A stretch of DNA of 64,000 bases from Aquimonas voraii (GCF_900101825.1 NZ_FNAG01000002.1:248001-312000); one strand, 5' to 3'. Positions 45,247-55,251 are shown, counted from the first letter of the stretch. Numbers and translations: made by a program. The notes: a model not told the origin generated them from the sequence alone.

Positions 45247-45315
45247 GGCGCGGAAGTGTGCCAGAGGGGCGGCGGCTACACTGTGCGCCGCCCTGAACCT
45301 CACCGGAGTCGCTCC

Positions 45316-46512
45316 ATGTCCACCGCCATCCGTCTCGGAACGCCGCTGTCGCCTGGCGCCACTCGCGTGCTGCTGCTGGGTTCGGGAGAACTGGGCAAGG
45401 AAGTGGTGATCGAACTGCAGCGCCTCGGCGTGGAAGTGATCGCCGCCGACCGCTATGCCGATGCCCCGGCCATGCAGGTGGCTCACCGCAGCCACGTGCT
45501 CGACATGCTTGATCCGGTCGCCCTGCGCGCTTTGATCGCGAAAGAGCAGCCGCATCTGGTGGTGCCCGAAATCGAGGCCATCCACACCCAGACCCTGGTC
45601 GAGCTGGAAGCAGAAGGCCTTCGGGTGATTCCGACCGCCCGCGCCGCGCGGCTGACCATGGACCGCGAGGGCATCCGTCGCCTCGCCGCCGAAGAGCTCG
45701 GCCTGCCGACCTCGCCCTATCGCTTCGTCGATACCGAAGCCGAATTCCGCGCGGCCGTCGCCGCGATCGGCCTGCCCTGCGTGGTCAAGCCGCTGATGTC
45801 CTCCTCGGGCAAGGGCCAGAGCACGCTACGCAGCGAATCCGACCTGGGCCGCGCCTGGGCCTATGCACAGGAGGGCGGCCGTGCCGGCGCGGGCCGCTGC
45901 ATCGTCGAGGGTTTCATCGACTTCGAGTACGAGATCACTCTGCTGACGGTGCGCCACCGGGACGGCACGAGCTTCTGCGCTCCGATCGGTCACCTGCAGA
46001 TCGACGGCGACTACCGCGAGAGCTGGCAGCCGCAGCCGATGAGCGACGCCGCGCTGGTGCGCTCGCAGCAGATCGCCCGCGCGATCACCGAGGCCCTGGG
46101 CGGCTGGGGCCTGTTCGGCGTCGAGCTGTTCGTGCGCGGCGACGAGGTCTGGTTCTCCGAGGTCTCGCCGCGCCCACACGATACCGGCCTGGTCACCCTG
46201 ATCTCGCAGGAGCAGAGCGAATTCGCCCTGCACGCGCGCGCCATTCTCGGTTTGCCCATTCCCGCCATCGATGCACTTGGCCCCTCGGCCTCGCTCGCCC
46301 TGCTCGCGGAAGGAAACGGCGTGCCCGAATTCAGCGGCCTCGAAGCGGCTCTTGCCGAGCCACAGACCGGCCTACGCCTGTTCGGCAAGCCGCGCGTGGC
46401 CGGCAAGCGTCGCGTGGGCGTCGCGCTGGCGCGCGGCAGCGATGTGGAGAATGCACGGGCGCGTGCACGAGCGGTGGCGGCCGCGCTCAACCTGGACCTT
46501 CAGCCCGAGTGA
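45316..46512 (+). CDS. purT: Formate-dependent phosphoribosylglycinamide formyltransferase
   Basis: A 398-residue ATP-grasp enzyme that makes formyl-GAR from GAR, formate and ATP in purine synthesis, independent of folate. Recognisable parts are the N-terminal [20 protein letters not shown] and [20 protein letters not shown]. The ATP-grasp core reads [20 protein letters not shown], then [20 protein letters not shown], and the metal site is in [20 protein letters not shown]. Length is standard. Its last 13 bases overlap the end of the opposite-strand pdeM gene. Confidence 0.97.
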   Translation: MSTAIRLGTPLSPGATRVLLLGSGELGKEVVIELQRLGVEVIAADRYADAPAMQVAHRSHVLDMLDPVALRALIAKEQPHLVVPEIEAIHTQTLVELEAEGLRVIPTARAARLTMDREGIRRLAAEELGLPTSPYRFVDTEAEFRAAVAAIGLPCVVKPLMSSSGKGQSTLRSESDLGRAWAYAQEGGRAGAGRCIVEGFIDFEYEITLLTVRHRDGTSFCAPIGHLQIDGDYRESWQPQPMSDAALVRSQQIARAITEALGGWGLFGVELFVRGDEVWFSEVSPRPHDTGLVTLISQEQSEFALHARAILGLPIPAIDALGPSASLALLAEGNGVPEFSGLEAALAEPQTGLRLFGKPRVAGKRRVGVALARGSDVENARARARAVAAALNLDLQPE

Positions 46513-47198
46513 GTGCGCCCCGGCAGGGCCAACACACGATCCCCCGCGCACAGCCAAACCTGCTCATCGGCCTTGGGCTGCAGCGTGAAGCCGCCGGTGA
46601 AGGCGCTGAAGGCCGGCAGCGTCAGCCGCTGCTGGCGCAGCCAGAAGGCCGGCAGGCGCGGTGGCAGGCCCGGCTGGCGCAGGCGCAGCACCGGATGCAG
46701 ATGCCCGCACAGCACCCGTGCCTGCGCTGTCGAGGCGTGTGCTGAAAGCCCGCATTCGGGCGGTTCGTGATGCAGGCTGAGCGGGCCGCAGGCGCTGCCC
46801 TCCGGCAGCAGCTCCACGCCTTCGAATTCGTCGGCGCCGCGCAGCGCGCGATCGTGGTTGCCCAACACAGCAGCGAAGCGCCGGCCCGCATGGCGATCGA
46901 GGAAGTCGCGCCACTGCTGACGCCAGTGGGCGTCGGAGGGAAGCGGGCCGTGGATCAGATCGCCCAGCACGATCACCTGTTCCGGCTGATGGCGTTCGAT
47001 GAGCGCGGACAGCCGTGCGAGATCCTGCGCGGTGCCGCCGGCGGGCAGGGCGATGCCCGCGCGGCGGAAGGCATCGCCCTTGCCGAGGTGCAGGTCGGCG
47101 AGCAGCAGGGTGCTGAGCTCGGGCACATGGACGGCCCGCTCGGGCAGCAGTTCGAGCCGAAGCTCGCCGAACGCCAGTCCTGCGGATGGGCCTTCCAT
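46500..47198 (-). CDS. pdeM: Ligase-associated DNA damage response endonuclease PdeM
   Basis: A 232-residue calcineurin-like phosphoesterase. Metal-binding motifs are visible in order: [16 protein letters not shown] (D-x-H), [10 protein letters not shown] (GD), [11 protein letters not shown] (GNHD), LSLHHEP and [12 protein letters not shown] (GHxH). It is the last gene of the ligase-associated repair operon, after exonuclease, ligase and helicase. Start: ATG 47198 agrees best with family length; an in-frame ATG at 47228 inside the end of the helicase gene is an alternative. Its end overlaps purT on the other strand by 13 bases. Confidence 0.9.
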   Translation of the reverse strand: MEGPSAGLAFGELRLELLPERAVHVPELSTLLLADLHLGKGDAFRRAGIALPAGGTAQDLARLSALIERHQPEQVIVLGDLIHGPLPSDAHWRQQWRDFLDRHAGRRFAAVLGNHDRALRGADEFEGVELLPEGSACGPLSLHHEPPECGLSAHASTAQARVLCGHLHPVLRLRQPGLPPRLPAFWLRQQRLTLPAFSAFTGGFTLQPKADEQVWLCAGDRVLALPGRTHSG

Positions 47199-47217
47199 CG
47201 CGCCGGTTTCTCCTGCG

Positions 47218-49809
47218 TCAGGGCGCATGGGCTCCGCCCTCCGCGGAGAGATCCGCCGTGACCGCTTCGGCCGCAGTCTGCACGCCGCGCTTCGGACGGC
47301 GTCCGCGCGCAGGCCGGTTGGCGCGCGCCTCCAGCGCATCCGCCGCGCGCTCGATGCGGGTGCGCCAGTCCTCGCTGCTGAGCGCGCCTTTCTGGGTCTC
47401 GGCCCACAGCGGAAACGACAGCGGCGTTAGCGTATCGGGGCGGCACAGCTGCAGTCGTTCACCGGCGATACGTTCGAGCAGGGCGTCGAGCTGGGGCAGG
47501 GCGAGTTCGCCCTCCAGCACTTCGCGCTCGGCGAGCGTGAGCAGCAGATGCCCAGGGTCGAACTGGCGCAGCACCTCGTAGATCAGGCTGCTCGAGGCCT
47601 GCAGCTGGCGCATCGAGCGGGCGGCGCGGCCGGGCTGATTGGGCGGCAGCAGGCCGGCGATGCGGGCGATGTCGCGGAACTGGCGCTTGGCCAGCTCGGC
47701 CAGATTGAGCGAGGCGCGCACGTCGCGTTCGAGGTGCTCGGGCGACAGCAGGCCGCGCAGCAGCGCCTCGTCGACGTCGGCGCGCGGGGCGATACCCAAC
47801 AGCAGACCGTAGTCGTTGGCGGCGAAGCGCACGCTGGCGGCGCGCTGCCGGGCATAGCGCGCGGCCAGAAGCGCGGCCAGGCCTTCGTGCACCAGCCGGC
47901 CGGCAAAGGGATACAGGGCCAGCAGCAGGCCGCCGCGCTCGGGGATTACTTCGACCAGCAGTGCGTCCGGCTTGGGCAGCGCAGACAGTCGCGACTGCAG
48001 GGCCAGCATCGGTCGCGCGGCCTGCATCTCCGCACTGGCGTGCCCACTGTCGGCCAGCAGCCCGCGCACCTCGGCACCGAGCAGGGTCGACAGCGGCATG
48101 CGCCCGCCCATCCAGCGCGGCACGCTGCCGCGCGCGCCGCTGGCGGCGCGCACGTAGGCGGTCATGTCCTTCAGGCGCACCAGCTCCAGCAGCTTGCCGG
48201 CGAACAGGAAGACCTCTCCGGGGTTCAGACGACCGATGAAGCTCTCCTCGACCGCGCCGAGATCGCCGCCGCTGACAAACTTCACCCGCAGCGCGCCGTC
48301 GCTGGTGATGGTGCCGATCGACAGCCGATGGCGCAGGGTCTGGCGCGGCTCGCGCAGCACGCGCAGATCGTCTTCATCGCGCTCGACGCGGCGGAACTCC
48401 GGGTACTGCTGCAGGGCGCTGCCGCCGCGCTCGATGAAGTCGAGCACGGCCTCGAAGTCGCTGCGTTCGAGCTCAGCGAAGGCGGCGGTCGAGCGCACTT
48501 CGGCGAAGGCCGTGTCGGGCGCAAAGCCGCCGCCCGCAGCCAGCGTGACCAGATGCTGGGCCAGCACGTCGAGGCAGTGCTGCAGCGGCCGCCGCGCTTC
48601 GAGTTCGCCGCGCGCAAGCGCGCGCCGCGCGGCGGCGAACTCGACCAGCTCCAGCCCGTGCGTGGGCACGCAGAGCAGGCGCGACTGCAGGCCCGGCGCG
48701 TGACCGGCGCGCCCGGCACGCTGCAGCAGGCGGGCAAGGCCCTTGGGGCTGCCGACCTGGATCACCTGGTCGACCGCAGGGAAGTCGACGCCGAGGTCGA
48801 GGCTGGAGGTGGCGACCACGCAGCGCAGGCGCTGCGCGCGCAAGCCCTCCTCGACCTGTTCGCGAATTGAACGGTCGAGCGAGCCGTGGTGCAGGGCCAG
48901 CGTGGCCTCGTCTTCGAGCCACACCGCCGACAGCGCGCGGTGCCACAGCTCGGCCTGGGCGCGGGTGTTGGTGAACAGCAGGCTGGAGCGTGCGGCGAAG
49001 ATCCGCGGCAGCACCTCATCCAGCTGGGACAGGCCGAGATGGCCGGCGAAGGGAAAGCGCCGGCCCTCGCGCGGCAGCACGGTGTCGATCTGCGGCGGTG
49101 CTTGCTGGATCGACTGCGCCGACACCTGCAGAAGCCGCGCCTCGGGCGACTGCGGGCAGAGCGTGCGCAGGGCTTCCTCGGCGTTGCCCAGCGTGGCCGA
49201 CAGGCCCCAGCGGCGCAGCTTCGGATTGAGCGCCTGCAGGCGCGCAAGGCAGAGCTCCAGCAGCACGCCGCGCTTGCTGCCCAGGAGCTCATGCCATTCG
49301 TCGACAACGACAGCAGACAGGCTCGCCAGCACCTCGGCGGTGTCGGCATAGCTCAACAGCAGGGCCAGGCTTTCGGGCGTGGTGATGAGCACATCGCAGT
49401 CGCCGCGGCGGGCCCGAGCGCGCGCGCCGCTGCCGGAGTCGCCGGTGCGCAGCTCGATGCGCAGGTCGAGGCCGACCCCTTTCGATGCGTTGCCCAGCGC
49501 CTCGCGGGTGTCGGCGGCCAGCGCGCGCAGCGGGGTGATCCACAGCCAGCGCAGACGCGGTTTGGGCAAGGGATTGCGCAGCGCTTCAATCAAGGCGCCG
49601 CCGAACACGGCCAGCGTCTTGCCGCTGCCGGTGGGGGCGAGCAGCAGGCCGGAGTCGCCGGCCTGCCAGGCGCGCCAGAGCTCGCGCTGGAAACCTTGCA
49701 CCTGCCAGCCGCGGGCGGCGAAGAAGGCTTCCAGGCGTGTCTCGGCGGCGCGGATTGAGAGTGCCTCGCGTTCACGCCCCGGAGCGGATGCGGCCTTCGC
49801 GCGCGGCAT
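47218..49809 (-). CDS. Ligase-associated Lhr-like DEXH-box DNA helicase
   Basis: An 863-residue superfamily 2 helicase. RecA domain 1 carries the Q-motif-like GFQRELWRAWQAGDSGLLLA, Walker A PTGSGKT, WITPLRALAADT, TTPESLALLLSY, and DEWHELLGSKRG as the DExH box. SATLG is motif III. RecA domain 2 has SSLLFTNTRAQAELWH, VATSSLDLGVDF and QRAGRAGH (motif VI). The remaining winged-helix/beta-barrel region fits the Lhr core of the short, ligase-associated subfamily. It probably translocates 3'-5' on single-stranded DNA and opens duplexes during repair. ATG 49809 is used; ATG 49824 falls inside a REP-like palindrome. Confidence 0.93.
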   Translation of the reverse strand: MPRAKAASAPGREREALSIRAAETRLEAFFAARGWQVQGFQRELWRAWQAGDSGLLLAPTGSGKTLAVFGGALIEALRNPLPKPRLRWLWITPLRALAADTREALGNASKGVGLDLRIELRTGDSGSGARARARRGDCDVLITTPESLALLLSYADTAEVLASLSAVVVDEWHELLGSKRGVLLELCLARLQALNPKLRRWGLSATLGNAEEALRTLCPQSPEARLLQVSAQSIQQAPPQIDTVLPREGRRFPFAGHLGLSQLDEVLPRIFAARSSLLFTNTRAQAELWHRALSAVWLEDEATLALHHGSLDRSIREQVEEGLRAQRLRCVVATSSLDLGVDFPAVDQVIQVGSPKGLARLLQRAGRAGHAPGLQSRLLCVPTHGLELVEFAAARRALARGELEARRPLQHCLDVLAQHLVTLAAGGGFAPDTAFAEVRSTAAFAELERSDFEAVLDFIERGGSALQQYPEFRRVERDEDDLRVLREPRQTLRHRLSIGTITSDGALRVKFVSGGDLGAVEESFIGRLNPGEVFLFAGKLLELVRLKDMTAYVRAASGARGSVPRWMGGRMPLSTLLGAEVRGLLADSGHASAEMQAARPMLALQSRLSALPKPDALLVEVIPERGGLLLALYPFAGRLVHEGLAALLAARYARQRAASVRFAANDYGLLLGIAPRADVDEALLRGLLSPEHLERDVRASLNLAELAKRQFRDIARIAGLLPPNQPGRAARSMRQLQASSSLIYEVLRQFDPGHLLLTLAEREVLEGELALPQLDALLERIAGERLQLCRPDTLTPLSFPLWAETQKGALSSEDWRTRIERAADALEARANRPARGRRPKRGVQTAAEAVTADLSAEGGAHAP

Positions 49810-49821
49810 CAACCGGAGCCC

Positions 49822-49953
49822 CATAGGGTGGGCCCTGGCCCACCGTGGCCTTGAACTCGTGGCGCCGGGAAACCGCGGCCGATCGGACGATCACACACGC
49901 GGCCTTGCCCCCCAGGACAGGGGCGAGGGTGGGGCTCATGGTGGGCCAGGGAC
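49822..49953. repeat. Inverted pair of REP-like palindromes between the helicase and ligase genes
   Basis: One unit (49822-49848, catagggtgggccctggccc then accgtgg) and an inverted, partly degenerate unit (49938-49953, catggtgggccaggga) sit in the 163-base gap that separates helicase from ligase within the operon. The arrangement parallels the pair between potH and potI. Confidence 0.6.
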
Positions 49954-49972
49954 AACCTTGGGGACGTCTTGG

Positions 49973-51700
49973 TCATTCGATCGCCTCGCTCGGCGATCGC
50001 GCCAATCGTTCTGCCAGTCGACGAAGCTCGGACAGCTGATCCGCCTCGCGCGCCAGCTTGTCCTCGCGCCAGCGCAGGATGCGCGGGAAACGCAGGGCCA
50101 CGCCCGACTTGTGTCGGGACGACAGGTTCACGCCCTCGAAGCCGAGTTCGAACACCAGCTCGGCCCTGACCGATCGCACGGGTCCGAAACGCTCGAGCGT
50201 ATTGGCGCGGATCCAGCGGTCGAGGCGCAGGATCTCGGCCTCGTCGAGTCCGGAATAGGCCTTGGCGACGGGCAGCAGCTGCGCGCCGTCCCACAGCGCG
50301 AAGGTGTAGTCGGTGTAGAGCGTGGCGCGGCGGCCGTGGCCGGCCTGGGCGTAGATCAGCACGGCGTCGATGCTCAGCGGGTCGAGCTTCCACTTCCACC
50401 AGGCACCGCGCTTGCGGCCCGGCTGCCAGGGGCTGTCGGCACGTTTCAGCATCAGGCCCTCGACGCCGCGCTCGCGGGCGCTGGCGCGCAAGGCTTCGGC
50501 GTCTCGCCACGTGGCGGCCTGCACCTGCGGCGAAATGCCGAGCGTGCCGCGTTCGGCTGGGTCGGTCGCTGGGGGGCGTGCCGTGGCAGTGGCCGTTCCA
50601 GGCGCCGCTGCCGCTGCCGCTGCGGAGGCAGGCGCCGATGCGTCGAGCGGTCGCGGCGAGGACGCCTCCGTCAGCAGGGCATCGAGCGCTGCGCGCCGCT
50701 GCGAGAGCGGTGCCGCACGCAGGTCTTCGCCGTGCACGAACAGCGCGTCATAGGCCAGAAAGCGCAGCGGGCATTCGGCCAGCAGCTTGGGACCGGGCTT
50801 CAGCCGGTTGATGCGCTTCTGCAGCTGCACGAAGGGCAGGGGAGCGCCGTCTTTCCAGGCGAGGATCTCGCCGTCGAGCAGGCAGCCCTCGGGCAGGCGC
50901 AGGGCGGCGGCTTCGAGTTCCGGGAAGCGGCCGTCGAGACGCTCCTCGCCGCGCGACCAGAACACCACGCCGTCCGCGCTTCGCAGCAGCTGGGCGCGGA
51001 TGCCGTCCCATTTCCATTCGAGCTGCCAGTGCTCGATCGGGCCCAGCGTCTCCGGCGGGTCTTCCAGCGGCGAGGCGAGCTGGAAGGGCTGGATCGCGAC
51101 GGCACCTGCGCCGGCGTCGGCGGGTGCGAGCACGCGCGCCATGAACTCTGCCGCGGGCGTCCAGTCGCCGAGCAGACGCTGGGCGATCAGCGCGGCATCG
51201 ACGCCGGCGATCTGCGCCAGCGCCTGCTGGACCAGGCCGGCGGACACGCCGATCCGCAGCGCGCCGGTCAGCAGCTTGTTGAATACCAGTCGTTCGAGTT
51301 CGGGCAGCTCGGCCCAGGCGGCGGTGAGCGCGCGCTGGCGCGTCTCGACCGCTGCACCGCGCAGCGGCAGCAGCACGTCCTCGACCCAGCTTGAGAGTGC
51401 GCGCTTCGGCGGTGGCGTCGAAGGCTCGGGCAGCAGCAGGCTGAGCGTTTCAGCGAGATCGCCGACGTGGGCGTAGCTGTCTTCGACCAGCCAGGGCGCG
51501 AGCCCGCTGGCGTCGCACACCCAGGCGCGCAGCTCGCCGCTTGTGGCGATGCGCGCGAGTTTGCGACCCAGCAGAACGTGCAGGGCCCAGGCGGCATCGG
51601 CGTGCTCCGCGCGCTGGAAGTAGGCGACCAGCGCCTCGCGCTTGCGCTTCAGCGAGGTGCTGCCCTCGATCTCGCGATAGAGCTCGGCGAAGGCGCGCAT
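49973..51700 (-). CDS. ATP-dependent DNA ligase (ligase-associated repair module)
   Basis: A 575-residue enzyme. The N-terminal DNA-binding domain (residues about 1-200) contains LVFNKLLTGALRIGVSAGLV. The adenylation domain has the active lysine 230 in EWKWDGIRAQLL (motif I), then LLDGEILAWKDG, LRFLAYDALFVHGEDLR and VEGLMLKRADSPWQPGRKRG (motifs III-V). The OB domain ends VNLSSRHKSGVALRFPRILR (motif VI). An alanine/threonine-rich insert of about 45 residues (near 348-392, with a run of seven Ala) interrupts the adenylation domain and probably forms a loop. The start overlaps the exonuclease stop by one base. It seals nicks in a repair pathway apart from the NAD-dependent replicative ligase. 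Confidence 0.94.
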   Translation of the reverse strand: MRAFAELYREIEGSTSLKRKREALVAYFQRAEHADAAWALHVLLGRKLARIATSGELRAWVCDASGLAPWLVEDSYAHVGDLAETLSLLLPEPSTPPPKRALSSWVEDVLLPLRGAAVETRQRALTAAWAELPELERLVFNKLLTGALRIGVSAGLVQQALAQIAGVDAALIAQRLLGDWTPAAEFMARVLAPADAGAGAVAIQPFQLASPLEDPPETLGPIEHWQLEWKWDGIRAQLLRSADGVVFWSRGEERLDGRFPELEAAALRLPEGCLLDGEILAWKDGAPLPFVQLQKRINRLKPGPKLLAECPLRFLAYDALFVHGEDLRAAPLSQRRAALDALLTEASSPRPLDASAPASAAAAAAAPGTATATARPPATDPAERGTLGISPQVQAATWRDAEALRASARERGVEGLMLKRADSPWQPGRKRGAWWKWKLDPLSIDAVLIYAQAGHGRRATLYTDYTFALWDGAQLLPVAKAYSGLDEAEILRLDRWIRANTLERFGPVRSVRAELVFELGFEGVNLSSRHKSGVALRFPRILRWREDKLAREADQLSELRRLAERLARSPSEAIE

Positions 51701-52692
51701 CAGTTTTCGCCGCCCAGCTCGGTGGCCAGCGCTGCGGCTTCAATCCCGCGTTCGTTCAAGTAGCGCACGAACACGTCGGTGCTGCCGTGGGTGGCCAGCA
51801 CACGGCGGGCGCCGGTGGCGAGCGCCGTGTCGATCAGGCCCGGCCAGTCGGCATGGTCGCTCAGCACGAAGCCGCGATCGAAGCCGCGCCGGCGGCGGTT
51901 GCCGCGCAGGCGCATCCAGCCCGACGCGAAGCCGGTGGACACCTGGCGGAAGCGGCGCATCCACGGCGTGCCAAGTGCCGACGGTGGCGCCAGCACCAAT
52001 TCGCCGGCGAGGTCCTTGCCCCGCGCCTGCTCGCTGACGGGCTCGGTCGGCGGCAGGGCAATGCCGGCCTCGCGATAGATCTCCACCGCCGGCGCCATCG
52101 CCCCGTGCAGCAGAATGCGGCGGCCGCGCGCGCCGGCGAGTGCGCCGATCTCGGCCAGCAGGCGCTGCGCCTTGCCCAGCGCGTAGCAGCCCAGCACGGC
52201 GGTTTCGCCGCGTGCGGCGCAGTCGTTCCACCAGGCCAGCACTTCCGCGGCGACTTCGCTGGCGGGGCGCCAGCGATAGACCGGCAGGGCGAACGTCGCC
52301 TCGGTGATAAAGGTGTCGCAGGGCACCACCTCGAAGCCGGCGCAGGTCGGGTCGGCATCGCGCTTGTAGTCGCCCGAGATCACCCAGACCTCGCCGCCGT
52401 GCTCGATCCGCACCTGCGCCGAGCCCAGCACGTGGCCGGCGGGATGCAGGCTGAGCGTGGCATCGCCCAGGCGGAAGCGCTCGCCATAGGCCACCGGCTG
52501 CAGGTTGGCGTCCTCGCCCAGTCGCCAGCGCAGCAGGGGCAGGCTGTCGACATGGGCGAAATACCGCGCGCTGCCGGCGCGGGCGTGGTCGCTGTGGGCG
52601 TGCGTGATCACCGCCCGCGGCACCGGACGCCAGGGATCGATGTGGAAGTCGCCGGCCGGGCAGTACAGGCCGGAGGGGCTGAGCTGGATCAG
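51700..52692 (-). CDS. Ligase-associated MBL-fold exonuclease, 5' end uncertain
   Basis: An SNM1/CPSF-type metallo-beta-lactamase nuclease: ITHAHSDHARAG (HxHxDH), HPAGHVLGSAQV, VISGDYKRDADPT, FITEATFALPVYRW and GFVLSDHADWPGL. The family's N-terminus (GLYCPAGDFHIDPWRPVPRA) is present in frame but has no usual start codon: the first candidates are a CTG at 52692 or a GTG at 52623 that cuts into conserved sequence. An ATG at 52733 lies in another frame and joins perfectly (MRVALAQEPA to LIQLSPSGLY) if one C is removed from a CCCC run. So either a CTG start, a real frameshift or a sequencing error. It heads the repair operon; its stop overlaps the ligase start. Confidence 0.85.
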   Translation of the reverse strand: MIQLSPSGLYCPAGDFHIDPWRPVPRAVITHAHSDHARAGSARYFAHVDSLPLLRWRLGEDANLQPVAYGERFRLGDATLSLHPAGHVLGSAQVRIEHGGEVWVISGDYKRDADPTCAGFEVVPCDTFITEATFALPVYRWRPASEVAAEVLAWWNDCAARGETAVLGCYALGKAQRLLAEIGALAGARGRRILLHGAMAPAVEIYREAGIALPPTEPVSEQARGKDLAGELVLAPPSALGTPWMRRFRQVSTGFASGWMRLRGNRRRRGFDRGFVLSDHADWPGLIDTALATGARRVLATHGSTDVFVRYLNERGIEAAALATELGGEN

Positions 52693-52881
52693 GGGCGGGC
52701 TCTTGCGCGAGTGCGACCCGCATAAGCCTCGCGCGCGGCGCGTGTAGCGGAGGAAAAGCGAAACGCGGTTGCGCCCGGGGCGCGTGTCCTGGGGTGTGTG
52801 AGTGGAATGCGCTCAGCATCACACTTTTTCGAGGGCGACCGCTAGAATCGCGACCTCGACCCTGCTCCCTCAAGTCCCTGC

Positions 52882-55251
52882 ATGCCCGCACTGCTGGAAA
52901 CGCTCTTGGCCGTGCTGCTGTGCATCGGTGTGGCGTTTCTTCCACCTTGGCTGGTGGTGCTGGTCTGGCTGGGTGCCCTGGGGGCCTTCGCGCTCAGTTT
53001 CGCCATTGAACGCCGCGGCCGGGGCCGTGCTCCACACTTCCCGCGGGCCCTTTCCGGCTTGATGCCGCTGTCTCTGGCCGTCAGCCTCGCGTTCTGGGCC
53101 TGGCCGGTGGTCGGCCCTTGGCTGGCGTTGCCGCTCGCGCTGGGCATGCTGCTGCTCGGCGTGCTGCTGCACGCCCGGGTGTTCCGCTGGATGCTGGGGC
53201 CCAGGGCCGAGCTCGCGGCCCGCTATCCCTTCACCAGCGAGCACGCGCTGAATGGTCCCGGCGGCCACGTGTGGTCGCGCCTGCCGGGCAGCGGCCTGCG
53301 CTTCCGCATGGTGCCGGGCGCCAAGCCCAGATCCTCACAGCCGCAGGGCTGCACCTGGGTGTTCGAGGACGGCCATGTGCTGGAAGGGCGCGACCAGAGT
53401 CTGCATGTCTCGCGTGACGGTCGCTGGCTGGTGGTGCGCAGCCTGCGCAACGGCGGCGTGGTCGCGCTCGATCGACAGGCTGCGCGGCGGCTGTACTGGT
53501 CGGATGGCGCGTCGCTCTGGGCCCAGATCGAGGCCTCCGAGCGCTGGCCCAAATCGATCGAGCAGTGGCGCCCGCTCGCCGATCAGGACGAGCCGCTGCA
53601 GCTCCGCTTCGGCCTGTGGCTGAGCGCAGCGGAGCTGCTGCGCGCGGCGCCGGAGCGTATCGAGATTCCCGACCCGCAGGGCCGCCCGCGTCTCGCTTTC
53701 GTTGCCCAGCGCGCCTCCACGCGCGTGGCCGAGGCCCTGCAGCCGCTGGCCTACGCGCTGCAGCCGCGCTACGAGGTGCAGTTCGACCGCACGGTGCTGC
53801 CCTTCTCCGTCGCCGGTCCTGACAGCGCAGTGTGGCGGGCCGATGGCCAGGCCCTGCTGCTCGTGCCGGACGACGGCAGCGGCGCCTGGCTGTACGAGGA
53901 CGGCCGACCGCCGCGCCGTCTGGCCCTGCGCTGGGACGTGAAGCACGGACACCCCGCACTCAGCCTGGGCCGCGTGCGCGCGCTGGATGCACGGCGCGTG
54001 GGCATCGAGCTGAAGCAGGCGCTGCCGGCATCGAGCTATCCGCAGCCCTGGGATGCCAGCACCCTCGAAGCGGGGCAGCGCGTCGGCGGCAGCCTGGTCT
54101 GGGTCTCCCCGCAGCCGGATGGGGCCGCGAGCGTGCGCGAGTTCGAGCCGCCCGGCGAATGGTTGCTTTGGCTGCCCCTCGATGACCTCGCCGACAGCGA
54201 GGGGCGTGCCGAGGTGGAGAGTCTCGGCCCGGGCGGACATGTCGCCCTGTTCCAGCGCCAGGCCGAGGGCTGCTGGCGCTGTCGTCTCGACGGCGAGGTG
54301 CTGCCCTTCAGCCCGCTGTCGCTGCTGCACGTCTGGAGTGACGATGGACGCCACCTGGTGCTGCAGCCGGCCGTGCCCGAAGGCGGCGTGGCCGAGACCT
54401 GCATCGTGGTCGATTGCGCCAGCCGCGCCCTGCTGTCGGGGCGCGTGCAGGGCTTCGAGCTGCGGCCGATCGCCATGGTGGGCGGCGTGCTGCAGGTGCG
54501 TCTGGTGCTCGGCCGCGTGCAGGCGCCGGGCGGGGCGCTGATCGGTGGCCAGCCCGAGGCGGCGCGCGGTGCGGCCTTTCTGCGGGCGCGCCGTGGCCAG
54601 TGGCTGCGCCTGGGCTGCGAGCGTTATGCGGTTTCTGTCGGCGGTGATGCGATCCAAGGCCCGTTGCCGCGCTCCGTGCAGGTGCGGATTCCCCCCTCGC
54701 CGCTGGCGGCTTTCGATCTCGTCTATCCCGGGCCGATGGGGCAGTGGGTCTACCTGGAGGGAGCGCGCGGGCGCTATGACGATGCCGGGCCGCGGCCGCA
54801 GGACGCCCGCTTCGGCGCGCTCGCCTGCACCCGCGGCGGTCTGGCCTGCGCCGGGCTGAGCCCGGCGATGGTCTGGTCGGCCGACGGCCGCTGGCTGCTG
54901 CTGGTGCATGCGCCCGATCCGCAGCTGCGGACCTGGACGCCCTGGCTGCTCGACACCGAGAACGAAGTGCTGCACCGGCCGCGCGCTGACGAAGCCGGCC
55001 ACGCCGCGCTGCCGGGCATGCCTTTCTTCCTTGGCTTCCACGGCGGCAGCGCGCGCTACGAATGGTGCGAGCACCCGTGGTGGACGACGGGCACGCCGCG
55101 ACGCAGCGGGGTGCTGGTGCTGGAGTCGCTGCTGGCGCGTTACGCGCGGGTTGAGCTGGTCGAGGCGGGCGGGCTGCGCGTGCCTCCCGAGCAGATCGAA
55201 GCCTGCGACTGGCGAGCGCTGGCGCGGCGGGCGGCGCGCGCTTCGGCATGA
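52882..55251 (+). CDS. Unrecognised 789-residue membrane protein, possible propeller-like domain
   Basis: ATG 52882 opens a 789-residue protein with two or more membrane helices in the first 110 residues (LETLLAVLLCIGVAFLPPWL, LVVLVWLGALGAFALSFAIE, LSLAVSLAFWAWPVVGPWLA). After that comes about 680 residues of soluble sequence rich in Trp and short beta-strands: WVFEDGHVLEGRDQSLHVSR, SDGASLWAQIEASERW, AVWRADGQALLLVPDDGSGA, LHVWSDDGRHLVLQPAVPEG and MVWSADGRWLLLVHAPDPQL. The recurring W-SxDGRxLLL pattern is like WD40/TolB-type blades, so a large periplasmic or cytoplasmic propeller is plausible. I do not recognise the family. Its last four bases overlap the methyltransferase gene, so the two are coupled. 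Confidence 0.8.
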   Translation: MPALLETLLAVLLCIGVAFLPPWLVVLVWLGALGAFALSFAIERRGRGRAPHFPRALSGLMPLSLAVSLAFWAWPVVGPWLALPLALGMLLLGVLLHARVFRWMLGPRAELAARYPFTSEHALNGPGGHVWSRLPGSGLRFRMVPGAKPRSSQPQGCTWVFEDGHVLEGRDQSLHVSRDGRWLVVRSLRNGGVVALDRQAARRLYWSDGASLWAQIEASERWPKSIEQWRPLADQDEPLQLRFGLWLSAAELLRAAPERIEIPDPQGRPRLAFVAQRASTRVAEALQPLAYALQPRYEVQFDRTVLPFSVAGPDSAVWRADGQALLLVPDDGSGAWLYEDGRPPRRLALRWDVKHGHPALSLGRVRALDARRVGIELKQALPASSYPQPWDASTLEAGQRVGGSLVWVSPQPDGAASVREFEPPGEWLLWLPLDDLADSEGRAEVESLGPGGHVALFQRQAEGCWRCRLDGEVLPFSPLSLLHVWSDDGRHLVLQPAVPEGGVAETCIVVDCASRALLSGRVQGFELRPIAMVGGVLQVRLVLGRVQAPGGALIGGQPEAARGAAFLRARRGQWLRLGCERYAVSVGGDAIQGPLPRSVQVRIPPSPLAAFDLVYPGPMGQWVYLEGARGRYDDAGPRPQDARFGALACTRGGLACAGLSPAMVWSADGRWLLLVHAPDPQLRTWTPWLLDTENEVLHRPRADEAGHAALPGMPFFLGFHGGSARYEWCEHPWWTTGTPRRSGVLVLESLLARYARVELVEAGGLRVPPEQIEACDWRALARRAARASA

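Noticed and set aside
52842-52848. TAGAAT hexamer before the 789-residue gene as a -10 box (a similar hexamer precedes 22405)
   Set aside because: No acceptable -35 at proper spacing in either case, and the hexamer before 22405 is only six bases from the start codon.
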